Assembly (NCBI GenBank): GCA_034008185.1
Contig: CM067081.1
Location: forward strand, 152,674,258 to 152,738,257
From: Gorsachius magnificus
Taxonomy: Eukaryota; Chordata; Aves; Pelecaniformes; Ardeidae
Direction: 5' to 3'
DNA: 64,000 nucleotides
This document shows positions 48,701-60,248 of the stretch, one piece after another (the stretch's first letter is position 1; every line of letters starts with the position of its first letter). A program made the translations under genes and the position numbers. A model generated the notes under the pieces. It was not told the DNA's origin, did not search any database, and worked only from the letters and a program-made list of their open reading frames with translations.

Positions 48701-51700
48701 TAACGATATTGAAAGGAACTTTGTAATTTGCAGGCATTTGTTTCCATTTCAAGGGAGTGGTCTTTGCCATTCATGTAACCACAATTTGGAAAAATCACTG
48801 TCAGCTGCTGTTTTCTACACTAATCTCTGATGGGCTAGATGGGAGTACAGACAAACAGAGAAAAAAAAATCAACCCTGTTAACTAAAAGACTTCACTATA
48901 GTCTTTTATTTTGTATTATTTCCTACAGTATGACAAAAAAAGAAATTTGGCAACTCATCTTCCACCATATTTGCAACCTTCTATATTTCTGACATATTGT
49001 CCTTATCTCTGTCTAAAACTCTTAAACTTGATATAGAGTTCATAGATAGGAACAAAGGTTCTAACATGGAAGTGCATACTCTATGGAGAAATAGGGGAAA
49101 TGTAAATTAAATGATACCTACAAAGGTGTTCTTCCAGTCAGTGGGGGAAAATATGTAAATGAATCAGTCTTGCTGGTTATCTTTAAAAGCCCATGAAATT
49201 TAAAAGAAAATAAAATCACTTTCAGCATAATTTCTATCTTTATGTACTTAGAGGAATCGTGAGAGGAATAAAGCCAAATCTTATTTAACCATCAGAAGCC
49301 CTTCAAAAAGATGGCAGCTAAACTCTGAGGAACTTATTTAACATTCAGACTCTCTTCATTAGAAAAGCATTTGTATTATTTATAGTTTTGCTCAGAAAGG
49401 AGAAAGATGGCAGAGGGAGATAGAGATGGGAGACAAAAAAATGTCATCTTGTTCAGATGAACATTTGAAAGTTCTTAGGCTGAGTTGTGGAAGACAATAG
49501 AAAATGCTAGTTCAGGTATAAAATGTAAAGCATATTGTGTACCCTTCAGTGCCTTTACTGTAGGAGAAAATACGACCGAGAGGATGTGCTTTGGGATAAA
49601 ACTGTATACTCTCTGCTCCGAGTGCAGGCAATAGGAATGGAAATATTAAAATGTAATATTGCCTCTATTGAAAAGTCAGATGAGAGAAAACCTGTCTGCT
49701 GCTATTTTGTTCTCAGATCTTTATGCAGTCTGACATTTCTAGCTGGGCTAGCAGGAAGCAGCTGCACAACACTGGGAGCTACACTAACAAAGATCGCTCT
49801 CCTGTAGAGCGGAGGCATCAGGACAAGCTTCTTAACATTTCTGGCATGAAACGGAGACCTTTGCTGAGATTCCTCTAGAGCCTAGACAGAGAAGCAGCTG
49901 ACACCGCGCAGGCTTCCTTTAAACAGTTTTGAAATATGCTGCGCTCTCTTATGTTTTGGCTTTCATACTGTAAACAATACACTTACATCTTTGATTTTAA
50001 CACCTCTGAAACTCCAGGCATGGTTGAAACATCCCCACCACAGATAACAGGTTTCACACCTCACCCCAGCACCTCTTGTTTCCTCTTTCATGTCCCCTCC
50101 ATGCCCAGGAGCCTTTCAATTCTGCCTTCAAACTATCACGAAACCTCCACATGTGTTAGAGCTGGCCAGAACAGCAAATGCTTCTTTGTGAATTCGGTGA
50201 TGAAAAGATACCTTAGCAGTTTAACTCTACTGCGATTTCATTCAACTCTCAGAAAAAGACACGTTATAGGGTGGATGCTGGGTTCTGATACAATCACTTT
50301 GATCGTGCAACGGGTAAAAATCTCAATCCAGAAACAGTCAGAGATTGCATGGGAAAATCACCACACTCAGAAGAAGCCCACACCAGTATGGAGAGAGCGT
50401 GGCAGCCCCTGTTTTTCACTGTCTCACCTGTCTGTGTGTAGGGTGTGACAAGATTTAAAGGAGTCCCTTTATATTTGGCTGATGCCCAGCAGTAATTTCA
50501 GCACTTTAGGTCTGTTAGAAGTTAGGGTAACCTAACCTCACAGACAGCATCCCAGTAACAGAAGAGCTTTATATGAGCTTTGTGAATTCCCCCTGACTGG
50601 TGTGATGTGCTTTTCAATGGCAAAAACCAATTTAATCCTACAAAGACTGCCCTTTTTGCATGACTCCAGCACTGTAGGTCTTATGTACTTTAACACAAAC
50701 ATTTCTGAAGTAGGAGCCTTCTAGAAATGAACGGAGAACTCCATTTTAGCTCCATTCCCGGGTTTGGATCTTTCTATTCCTCCACAAAAATAACTCTAGG
50801 GAGTTACATGAGAACGCTGTTCCTTGCATTGCTGAGAAATGCAGTTCAAACTGCTTGTTTCATGAAGCTAAAGGTATCAACACAACAGCATTTTCATATC
50901 ACTTGCAAATAAGACATGATTATGTAATACTGAGGTTGTAAGTAGATCTGGAATAAGCTAATAAATTTGCTTTCCTTAGAAACAATTCTAGGGATTATGG
51001 AGCACGAACCGAATATAAAGTTGGAGGTTTTTTCACTAATACAATATTCTGCATCACTCTTTATTGCCAGATGAGTATTTTTGTAGAAATTTCTTTCTCC
51101 AAACAGTGTGATATCCTGAGACTGTTTTAAGATGCTTTGTTGTCAGGTTTTTAAAGGGAGATGTACAGAGAAAACACTTTTTGAAAACAATACACTAAAT
51201 TTAAAATCAATGTTTTCCTTGATTGCATGTCTACCCAGGGGAAAAGTTCTAGTTCATTTACAGGCTATTAGGTTCAAAACAGAAATGACTGGATGAAATT
51301 CAGTGAGTCAGGTGAAGTGGTAAGTCAGAATAGATAATGCTTATAGCTTAAAATCTATTGAACTGTTTAGAAGGAAAAAACAAGTAATTTAGGTAGATTT
51401 GTAACGCAGAGTTGTTTATTTTGTTTTTTTTCAAAAGAAAGAGACAAAGCTCAAGTCTAGAAAGACACACTTTCCTGAAAGATCTGTTTGGTTTATCAAA
51501 CTAACAGTGCAATTCTACTATTTTTGAAGGCCAAGAATAGGAGCTGAAAACTTGGGCACTGATTCAGCAAGGTACTTAAGAATGAACTCAGCTTTAAAAT
51601 TGCTCTAATCAAAGACAACATTCCTGGTGCTGCTGCCTGATTTTAGAAAGCAAATTTAGCACTAATGAAAAGATGCCAGAATGAAACAAGTGAAGGCTGT

Positions 51701-53019
51701 CATCTCTTTCTGTGCAGAAAAAAAATGACATGGGAATATCAAGGCAAGCTTTTTTAAGCCTTTCCTGCCTGCCCCATCCCCATCACCCCTACCCCCATAT
51801 GTTTATACTTAACTTTATTCCTGATGAAGTCCTTGAGATGCTTAGCAACAATTTTAGTTAGCACCAGCAATGGTAATGCTATATTGACACCAATGCAAAT
51901 TAATAGTGTAAAAAGCAGTTTGTAGCTCTAGCCAGTCCTGTTAACTAGCCTGACCCCTTAACATTTTGGCATGGTTTTTTCCTCTATTTGTCACAATTCA
52001 CTGCTTGAACTTGTCATGCATGGTTCCCACATTAGCAGCACCTCAGCATGACGTCTGCTACCTTTTCTCTCACTCAGAACATTTCAGGATATTTGCCTGA
52101 CTGACAGGTTTAATTATGAGTAGCTGGAGCATGATAGGATCAAGGACACAAGGGTGACAAAGAGAAATAAGATTTGGGGTGGATTATTGGAGGCCTTCAG
52201 TATCCTTGTAAGCCTCCAAAGGTGTTAAGCTATGAAACAAAGGTTTTCTTGGTGGAAATTTTTCAGAAGAGGTGTTCTGGATTCTTAACCAAGGAACTGT
52301 TTTCATAAATAATAAGGAGTAGTTTAACTGAGAAATAGACTTTTATTCCTCCACAATTCCCTGTTCTTTGCATTGATAAACTTCTCATCGGTACCAAGTA
52401 TCACTGTGTGGCTAATGCAACGTTGAAAAGAAAATTCTTCTTTGTGTTATAATATGGGAAAGAAATTTTGTGGGGTTTGGTTTTGGGTGTTGTTTTCAGG
52501 ACATGTTTTCTACAATGTCCTGTTGTGGCAAGAGGTCTGCAACTTCCAGCAAGATCTTACCAGATTTCCATTAAGACATCTTTTGCACTGTCATGCACCA
52601 ACAGGACAGGACTGAGATTCACCCTATACTTCACACATGGGACACAGAGAAGCTGCCCTGAATTACAGTCCCTAACCTGAAACACTGCAGAATTTCTATA
52701 GTCTCCTCAGAAACCAGTTCCCACAAGAAGGATTCAAGGATGGGTGGGAATAGGAATGAGAGCCAGACCCAGCTCTTCTCTCCCAGCTTTCTGTCTCTGA
52801 CCATGGTTGGAAGATGCACAGGGAAGAACACGGCATCAAAGTAAGGAGAGAGTAGTTCTTCCTGGATATTTTTCTTGCTTCGGGAGATGAGTAGTTACAG
52901 GATTTAGATGAATTTGTCTAACTTTTGAATGTGCTAATACCTTTTTTCCCCATGGTGTTCTAGAGAAATAAGTTCCAAAACTGCCAATGAACCATTTGAA
53001 AAAGAACTTCCTTGTGGTT
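45791..53019. other. gene-free AT-rich unique DNA
   Basis: About 7.2 kb with no recognisable gene or young transposon. There is an A-rich patch at about 46511-46542. A short CpG-bearing patch lies near 46855-46920. Open frames up to 170 codons (49936-50448) show no domain. Confidence 0.5.
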
Positions 53020-54250
53020 AAGTTTGGAGAGAGACCTGAGCACTCCTAGCTCTTCTGCTTTGAGTGTCGTATCTCCATTCAGCTGTTTCTTTCCAAGCTG
53101 AAAAGTCCTAAACTATTTAGTGTTGTCCATTTCTGCATCTTTTTTTTCCTTGCTATGTCCTTCATGAGTAGCTACACTAAGTATTCAATATACGGAATGC
53201 TAACTTTTTAAACTGTGGCACTGATATTTTCCAAGTATTCTGTTTGATCACAAGTTTTTTTCCCTAAACTTATACTTATTTGGGTATTTATGTAATTGTT
53301 TTTCTCTGTGCATGTATATTACCTTACATTTGTTAACACCGAATTTCATTTCTCATTTCATGCCTCTGTAACTCACTGTCATAGATCATCTGGCAAAACT
53401 TTAGGCAGAATTAATTTTTACTATGATGACTAATTTTGTGTCAGCAGCAAATTTTATCACTTCATTAATTTCCCCTTCTTTCAGATTATCTGTGTATACA
53501 TGGAACGGCACAAGCTCTGGAAAAGATTCTTGAGTGACAATATCAATGGTAAACCATTTATTTACCTTTGCAGTAACTTTTTGGAAATTCAGTAATGCTG
53601 CATTTATGAGGACACTTTTATCCCTTGCTTTTCAACTGTTCCAAAGGACCTAACAGATCTAAAAGATCTAACAAATGTTGATTTTTCCCCAATGTTTTGT
53701 ACTTATACATACGAAACTATTCCTGGTTTATTATAATGTCTGCCAGTTTTCCTACTGCAGAAATCAGATTTACTGGGCTGCATTTTTCTGAAATCTCTCT
53801 TAAAAATTGGCTTAACATTGTCTGTCTTCTGATACAAAGCCTTACTTTAAAAGTTAGAAATATGCTTTAGTAAATAATTTTAGCAGTTATTATTAATCAT
53901 ATAAGTTTATTCTAAATACCTCTTCTGCGGATCTTTCATTTTGTAAAAGGTTCTCAGACTTGTACCTGAATGCAGGACCCTTTTTTAAACCTCTTCACAG
54001 TTAAAACTGGGGCACAACAACCAAATTTAATTTTTTCTTTTTTTTTTTTTTTTTTCCTTTTGCACATGGATAATTTTCTAACCTGATTAACTCTCTGGTT
54101 AGCTCCCTGCTTTGACACATTTTGAAAAATTCCTATTATGAGTTTTTCTGTCTTTAGCAACTTTCTTATCAAAGCCATTGCTGACTTGCCTCACTGCCAT
54201 TCTATGCATCATGTACCACTTCCTCTTCTTTTTTACATTCATCATTTGGG
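53020..54250 (-). mobile_element. ancient CR1/L3-like LINE, linker and reverse-transcriptase remnant
   Basis: The plus strand reads as the antisense of an old amniote CR1-type element. Recognisable parts include TTCCAAGCTGAAAAGTCCTA near 53091, TTACCTTACATTTGTTAACA near 53320 (the K-C-x-V-x-x-x-G/N strand) and GTCAGCAGCAAATTTTATCA near 53440 (the degraded F-A-D-D region). An ATTTACTGGGCTGCAT stretch also fits, near 53768. At 54090-54230 the minus strand recalls the linker motif VRQ..N-x-x-KK-x-AKDRKT. The order is collinear on the minus strand. All frames are destroyed. Such elements predate the radiation of birds and are fixed remnants. A T18 tract (54038-54055) lies inside it. Confidence 0.7.
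54038..54055. repeat. poly(T) tract, 18 bases
   Basis: T18 inside the ancient CR1 remnant, presumably a later homopolymer expansion. Confidence 0.8.
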
Positions 54251-56435
54251 CCATAGAGGGAACACAAATGCTTCTTTTTCCTCTGAACCATCAACCATTG
54301 TCTGGCAGCATGGTGAAGGGAGTACACTGGCCTCTTGGAAGAAATCTCTTCATAGAAAAAGTAGGGAGGTTTGGGAGACAGAGTTTCTTTGAAAGAGAAG
54401 TAGCTTCCATGGAGGCAGCTTCCACCCCCGAAATAGTACAACTCCACACCATTCCCAGCACTGCAATGCATTGGGAAATATATTTTGTTTTAAACAGTGG
54501 GTTTAACCTTTGAGTAGAGGTATTAAATACTGCATGAAATAAGAGCTGCTGAGTGACATTTGCCTAAAATGTCACCTAAAACTCCTGGATTAGAACAGAA
54601 TCCTTAAACAGAGCATGGAAAACTCTCTGTTAAACTGACAGTCATATTTGTTACTAATATTCCTAGCTTTTTCATGAAAAGTGTTTTTAGTGGAATATAT
54701 TTTGGGGAAAAGTATGAATTAGTCAAGCAGTAGTAGTCACTAAAACAACTTCAGCTGGACACAGCAGCATTAGAAGGAACAGAGCTAAATAGAAGGGGAA
54801 AAGGTTCCTCCTCACTCCTGAGACTTATCACAGCGGACACTACATGGCTCGTGTCCAATATGGTCATGGTTTTTTCAGTTTACCTTTCATTGCTGAATCT
54901 TCCCCTTTTCAGTTTAATTTCTTTTACCTTTCTTGTTCATATTCATCCACAAATACCAAGACCAGAGACCAAAGTAAAGTGAGAAGCAAATCCTGTCTTC
55001 CACCTCCGAGCCTTGATGAAAGTTCACTCTTTTCTCAGCTTTCAACATCCTGTAAACCACATCTAAGGAAATGCCAGCATAGCACTTCATATCCTAAAAC
55101 ATTTATAACCCCTTTACTCAATTTATAAAATATACACTTACCTGTGGAATATTTATACTTAGCATGTGGAAAATGGTTATCCTAATCAAAGAAACTTGCG
55201 TGATCACAGCAGTATGGCCTACAATGCATCAGGGTAAAATCAAGACAAACAAGGAGTCTATGAGAAACAAGCAAGCATGTTAGAGCATTTGCAAGACATA
55301 CACAAGCTCCTTCAGGTTTGAAACTAGATTTGCCACATTTCCAGTGAGTGTCCTGGCATTATAGGAATTCTGTCCTACAGATCTCTCGCCTTCATTCCAG
55401 TGGCACATTCCATCTTGACCCTCCCCCAAAGGAAAAGTTTCTGAAAAGCAGGCTCCAGCAACCCTGCACCTTGCTTGGCAACCGCCGGTAGTTGTCCTGA
55501 CCAAGGGAATAGGAAACCTCTGCTCAGGAATATGGATTCTAGGTTTAGCTCAGGAAGTTGGGTCACACTTATGACTCTACTCTGCTTCAGCAAGGAGGCT
55601 TTTGCATCTTCCACCCACTGCTGATATGGTATTCTATTTCATAGTTACAGTAATAGGGACCAAAAAACCATCAGAAGCAAGAGGTTTTAAACTGTGCAGT
55701 TACACCCAGTACCCTTTCTGCTTTTGTCTTCTACCACAGCTATGCAACTGACAGAAGTAAGGTGCCACTGTAAGGCTCTCAAACCTGCCATACTGACCAC
55801 ATTTCAGAAAGGCATATTTGGAATTAACTCCTCTTGCATTGGTAAGAAGCCTAAATTGATAGAAATCAAAGCACTTGACATTTTAGATCACTTGGTGACA
55901 ATTATTTCATTGCACTGGGTTTTTCCCCATTTCAAAACCAGAAAACAACTACATGCATTTTTTTCCTCCAAATTACGCAAAACTCTTCAAATGTGTGTTC
56001 TCAGAAATTCACAGGTCATATTCTCTTTTTCAACAGGATTTGAGAGCAGATGCATACAAACAGCTTGTGCAACAAAGACCTTAATTTCCTTCCCCATATA
56101 CTCATTCTCTTGGGTTGATGCAAATCACAGCATATGAGGTCGTGGCCACCTTTCCAAGGCTGATGGATCACCTCCTGAGACTAACACTCAATACAAAACT
56201 CCCTACTTAGATGATACAAGCCATCTATGATGAAGACTGGAAATGCCAGCTGCAGAGACTGATGGCTGTTCTGTAATCACTGCAAAACACAGGTCATGCT
56301 GTTAACATGGCCAAATATTCTACTAGCTGATGAACTACCCGTTACCTAGGATACATCATGGGAAATGGCCAGGGAAGGGTGTCATTTACAAAATGGCTCC
56401 TTTGGCCTAGAAACCAATCACAACAGTAAAGGAAG
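54251..56435. other. gene-free DNA, possibly part of the ancient LINE at its left
   Basis: No recognisable gene. If the ancient CR1 at 53020-54250 was longer, its endonuclease region should lie here. Only the patch at about 55280-55500 hints at that. Confidence 0.4.
55280..55500 (-). mobile_element. possible 5' endonuclease start of the ancient CR1/L3-like element
   Basis: On the minus strand the translation contains YNARTLTGNVANLVSNLKEL, which has the shape of the N-terminal endonuclease motif of CR1-like ORF2 (Y-x-N-A-R-S-L-x-x-K-x-x-x-L). Its distance from the degraded F-A-D-D region near 53440, roughly 1.9 kb, is close to that of an intact element, and the orientation agrees. The intervening endonuclease sequence is not convincingly recognisable, so the link is tentative. 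Confidence 0.3.
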
Positions 56436-56975
56436 CCCATGGTTGTTTAACCCCAGTAGGCAGCTCAGCACCACCCAGCCAGTCACTCATGTCCCCCACC
56501 TGGTGGGATGAGGGAGAGAATAGGAAGAGCAAAAGTGAGAAAACTCATGGGTTGAGATAAAGACAGTTTAATACATGAAGCAAAGTGGCACAGGCAAGCA
56601 AAGCAACATGAATAATTTATTCACTACTTCCCATTGGCAGGCAGGTATTTGGCCATTTCCAGAAAAGCAGGACTTCATCATGCATAACAGTTACTTGGGA
56701 AGACAAATGCCATAACCTGAATGTCCCCTATTTCTTTCTTCCATCTTTATTGCTGAATGAGTTGTTATATGGCATGGGTTATCCTTTTGGTAAGTTTGGG
56801 TCAGCTGTCGAAGCTGTGTCCCCTCCCAGTCTCTTGCCCACCCCCAGCCCACATGCTGGCAGGGCAGTGTGAGAAACAGAGAAGGTCTTGATGCTGTGTA
56901 AGCACTGCTCAGCAGTAGCTAAAACATAAATGTGCTATCATCACTGTCCTTATTCCATGCCATTGGACACTGTGG
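56436..56975 (-). mobile_element. solo LTR, 5'-truncated, same family as 57867-58451
   Basis: Read on the minus strand, the segment shares a long run of blocks with the LTR at 57867-58451. These include TCAACCCATGAGTTTTCTCA, TGGCTGGGTGGTGCTGAGCTG, the CCCATGGG/CCAATGGG-AAGTAGTGAAT region and GGGGACACAGC...CAGCTGACCC-like U3 sequence. ATTAAA at 56567-56572 (minus strand) is a polyadenylation signal. The TATA region is degraded (TTTATTGC on the plus strand near 56746). The first 80-100 bases of U3 are missing or unrecognisable beyond about 56975. No internal retroviral sequence adjoins it. Confidence 0.82.
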
Positions 56976-57866
56976 GACCTGAGCATGACGTTAAGTGATC
57001 AAGAAGGTGCAGTTAGGATGACAGGGAGTTCAGAAAGATCATCAGCCATTCTTCTGATAACACTGCTGTGCTCTAACTCTTTCTACAATATCTGACAAAC
57101 CCATTTTCAGATAATAACTCACACATTTAAAGAAACATCTGAAAAAGTTTTGCAAACTGAGCTGCAGGCGACTGGACCTGCTGACAGATTCAGACCCTTT
57201 GAAGGACACCTCTTGGAATCAGATTCCCCTCTGGTGCATTTTCATTTTGAGGTCAAAGAAGCTCCCTGCTATGGTTGCCCCTGTATGGGATGCAGTACAA
57301 TTTTTGTCCTTTTCTACACAGGCTGAATCATTTAATTTCAGCAAGCAGATTGTACCAAGCAGTATCTTACCTGATGAAACTGCAAGGTCTGGGACTAGTT
57401 TAAAGCATTATGGTTTCATCTCTTTTCTATGTTTACCTATTTTGTCTAATATTGGTTATTTTGTTAATGTGTTCCTAAAAACTTAATTCTTGAATCTTCA
57501 TCCAAACTCACAGTTGTTGACTGCTCTAAATTCAAAACAAATAGTGGGGTTCTGAAGACTTAAAGCTGCTCCTTTGGTACTGGCAGTAGAATGACATCAT
57601 ATACAGATTATTCACTGTTGACCTTGAAAGAGGGAAAAAAGAAAAAAGGGAAAAAAAAGACAACTTTAATAAAGAAAGGTACTTCTAGCAGCCTTATACA
57701 TAAGAAATACCAAAGGTGACCCATGTGATACACAGACTGTAGAATTTTTAATAAAATGCAAGAGAAATTAGATTTGTGTCTTTCTGGAGGAGAACAGATA
57801 GATATCTGAGGGAACAAAGACAAGAGATGTTGCAAGACTAGGTGACTGTTAAATAACATGGGAATG
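56976..57866. other. unique spacer between two inverted LTRs
   Basis: About 890 bp with no retroviral coding sequence or recognisable gene. It therefore does not look like a provirus interior. A purine-rich patch lies at 57627-57660. Confidence 0.5.
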
Positions 57867-58451
57867 TGTTGGTTTTGGCTGGGGTGGAGTTAATTTTCTT
57901 CATAGTAGCTGGTATGGAGCTATGTTTTGGATTTGCACTGAAAACAGCATTGATAATATAGGGATGGTTTAGTTCCTGTTGAGCAGGGCTTACACAGAGT
58001 CAAGGCCTTCTCTGCTCCTCACACCACCAGCGAGGAGGCTGGGGGTGCACAAAGAGTTGGGAGGGGACAAGGAAGGGACAGCTGACCCCAACTGACCAAA
58101 GGGCTATCCCATACCATATGATGTCATGCTCAGCATATAAAGGTGGGGGAAGAAGAAGGGGGCGGGGGGGGCATTCATAGTGATGCAGTTTGTCTTCCCA
58201 AGTCACCATTACTTGTGATGGAGCCCTGCTTTCCTGGGAATAGCTGAATACCTGCCTGCCCATGGGAAGGAGTGAATGAATTCCTTGGTTTGCTTTGCTT
58301 GCCTTCATGGCTTTTTTCTCTCTCTGTTAAACTGTCTCAACCCACGGGTTTTCTCACTTTTACCCTTTTGATTCTCTCCCCCATCCAACCCAGGGAGAGG
58401 GAGCAAGTGGCTGGGTGGTGCTTGGTTGCTGGCTGCAGTTAAACCATGAAA
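57867..58451 (+). mobile_element. solo LTR of an avian endogenous retrovirus, about 585 bp
   Basis: It begins TGTTGGTTTTGGCTGGGG and ends TTAAACCATGAAA, where the family normally ends in ...CCACGACA. The difference fits CpG decay plus a point change. Inside are a CRE-like TGATGTCA (58119-58126), a TATAAA box (58136-58141) and the R/U5 region with a degraded polyadenylation signal (GTTAAA near 58327). I recognise it as an LTR family widespread in bird genomes. No retroviral genes flank it, so it is a solo LTR. A clear target-site duplication is not visible; the flanks are only vaguely similar. Confidence 0.87.
58119..58141 (+). promoter_or_regulatory. LTR core promoter: CRE-like site and TATA box
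   Basis: TGATGTCA at 58119-58126 is one CpG-type mutation away from the CREB/AP-1 site TGACGTCA. TATAAA follows at 58136-58141. The spacing and the position in U3 fit the promoter of this LTR. Initiation would be about 30 bases downstream, just after the G-rich run at 58160-58170. Confidence 0.55.
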
Positions 58452-59158
58452 GAACATAAATTATTGTTCTAATAGAACAGAATCAAACATACACTGAAAC
58501 AGGTTTATTTTGCAGAACATAAACTTTAGCATAAAATACTAACAATTACATACCAAGAAAAAAATATATGCACAGAAGAAGAAGAAAAAAGAGGCTACAG
58601 GAATACAAAGGAAGCCTAAGACATGTAGTAACAGGGACTAGCTTTTTGGTTTAATACATTTTCAAGCATTTTGGAGCATTACAGAAGAGCTCATGCATGG
58701 AGTAACTTCCTCAAAAAAGCCAAGGCATATAATTTTTTTTTTCTGTTTTACAGGTTTCCAGTGTTTTTCTCTCACTCAAGACCTGCACAAATCCGGTGCC
58801 CTTAGCCCTCTCAGTGCACTGTAAGAGGAAACAGTACAGGTCTCAGTAGTGATTCAAATATCATGCTTGCTCCGTATATTAATTTCATTTGAAAACCAGT
58901 CTTAGACCCTTTGCAGTGGCAACATTTTAAGAGATGGCCTGAATTTTACAGGCAATCTGAATTTGAAGTGAAGTACAAATTTTGTACTTTTGAAAAGCAA
59001 AGATTTTCATAACAATCTTGCATTTTTTCTTAAGCGCTATGAATATATTGGGACATGCTTCATTTTATCTAGAAGACTTAACTTGTCACTAAGTTCCTAA
59101 ACTGCAGGTGAAAAAAGTGAAGTATAAATGTTTGGCTTCTCTATTATTCATATAAACA
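58452..59158. other. gene-free unique DNA
   Basis: AT-rich spacer between the solo LTR and the CR1. No gene or repeat is recognisable. Confidence 0.5.
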
Positions 59159-60248
59159 GAATCATAGAATCACAGAATGCCAAGGGTTGGAAGGGACCTC
59201 GGGAGATCGTCTAGTCCAACCCCCCTGCTAAAGCAGGTTCTCCTAGAGCATGTTACACAGGACTTCATCCAGGTGGGCTTTGAATATCTCCAGAGAAGGA
59301 GACTCCACAACACGCCTGGGCAGCCTGTTCCAGTGCTCTGTCACCCTCAGAGCAAAGAAGTATTTCAACTGAAACCTCTTATGTTTCAGTATGTACCCAT
59401 TGCCCCTTGTTCTGTTGCTGGACACCACTGCAAAGAGTCTGGCTCCATCCTCTTGACTTCCACCCTTAAGACCTTAAGGTCCCCTCTCCGTCTTCTCTTC
59501 TTCAGGCTGAACAAGCCCAACTCTCTCGGCCTTTCCTCGTAGGGGAGATGCTCCAGTCCCTTAATCATTCTAGTTGCTCTCCTCTGGACTCTTTCTAGGA
59601 GTTCCTCATCTTTCTTGAACCGGGGAGCCCAGAGCTGGACACAGTACTCCAGGTGGGGTCTCACTAGGGCAGAGTAGAGGGGGAGGATAACCTCCCTCGA
59701 CCTGCTGGCCACATTCCTCTTAATGCACCCCAGGATGCCATTGGCCTTCTTGGCAACAAGGGCACACTGCTGGCTCATGGTGAGCTTGTCGTCCACCAGG
59801 ACTCCCAGGTCCCTCTTGGCAGAGCTGCTTTCCAGCAGGTCAGCCCCCAGACTGTACTGGTGCATGGGGTTCGATCTTCCCAGGTGCAGCACTTGGCACT
59901 TGCCCTTGTTGAATTTCATCAGGTTCCTCTCCGCCCAACTCTCCAGCCTGTCCAGGTCCCGCTGAATGGCAGCACAGCCCTCTGGCATATCAGCCACTCC
60001 TCCCAGTTTTGTGTCATCAGCGAACTTGCTGAGGGTACACTCTGTCCCCTCATCCAGGTCATTGATGAACAAATTGCACAAGACTGGGCTGAGTACTGAG
60101 CCTTGGGGAACTCCACTAACTACCGGCCTCCAACTGGACTCTGTCCTGCTGATCAGAACCCTCTGAGCCCTGCCTTTCAGCCAGTTCTCAATCCACCTCA
60201 CTGTCCACTCATCCAACCCATACTTCTTGAGCTTCCCTATGAGGATTA
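59159..60248 (-). mobile_element. CR1 LINE, 5'-truncated, fairly young
   Basis: The 3' terminus is at 59159 (AATCATAGAATCACAGAATG on the plus strand) and the copy is truncated near 60248. A 276-codon frame (60216-59386) runs through the second half of the reverse transcriptase: [33 protein letters not shown] at 60013-60024, [20 protein letters not shown] and [15 protein letters not shown]. It ends early because of a frameshift near 59430-59480. The true C-terminus ([16 protein letters not shown], then [16 protein letters not shown]) continues in another frame (59428-59243). The first part of the reverse transcriptase, the endonuclease and ORF1 are missing, so it is immobile. The long open stretch indicates a relatively recent insertion. 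Confidence 0.94.

Noticed and set aside
49550..49630. Possible exon after CTTTACTGTAG
   Set aside because: The acceptor is acceptable, but no GT donor follows at the end of the short open stretch and the translation is not recognisable.
49936..50448. 170-codon plus-strand frame
   Set aside because: No domain, signal peptide or splice context, and composition like surrounding chance frames.
56436..58451. A complete provirus bounded by the two LTRs
   Set aside because: The LTRs face opposite ways and the 890-bp spacer has no gag, pol or env-like sequence, so they are two separate insertions.
59177..59542. 121-codon plus-strand frame
   Set aside because: It is antisense to the 3' end of the CR1 at 59159-60248.
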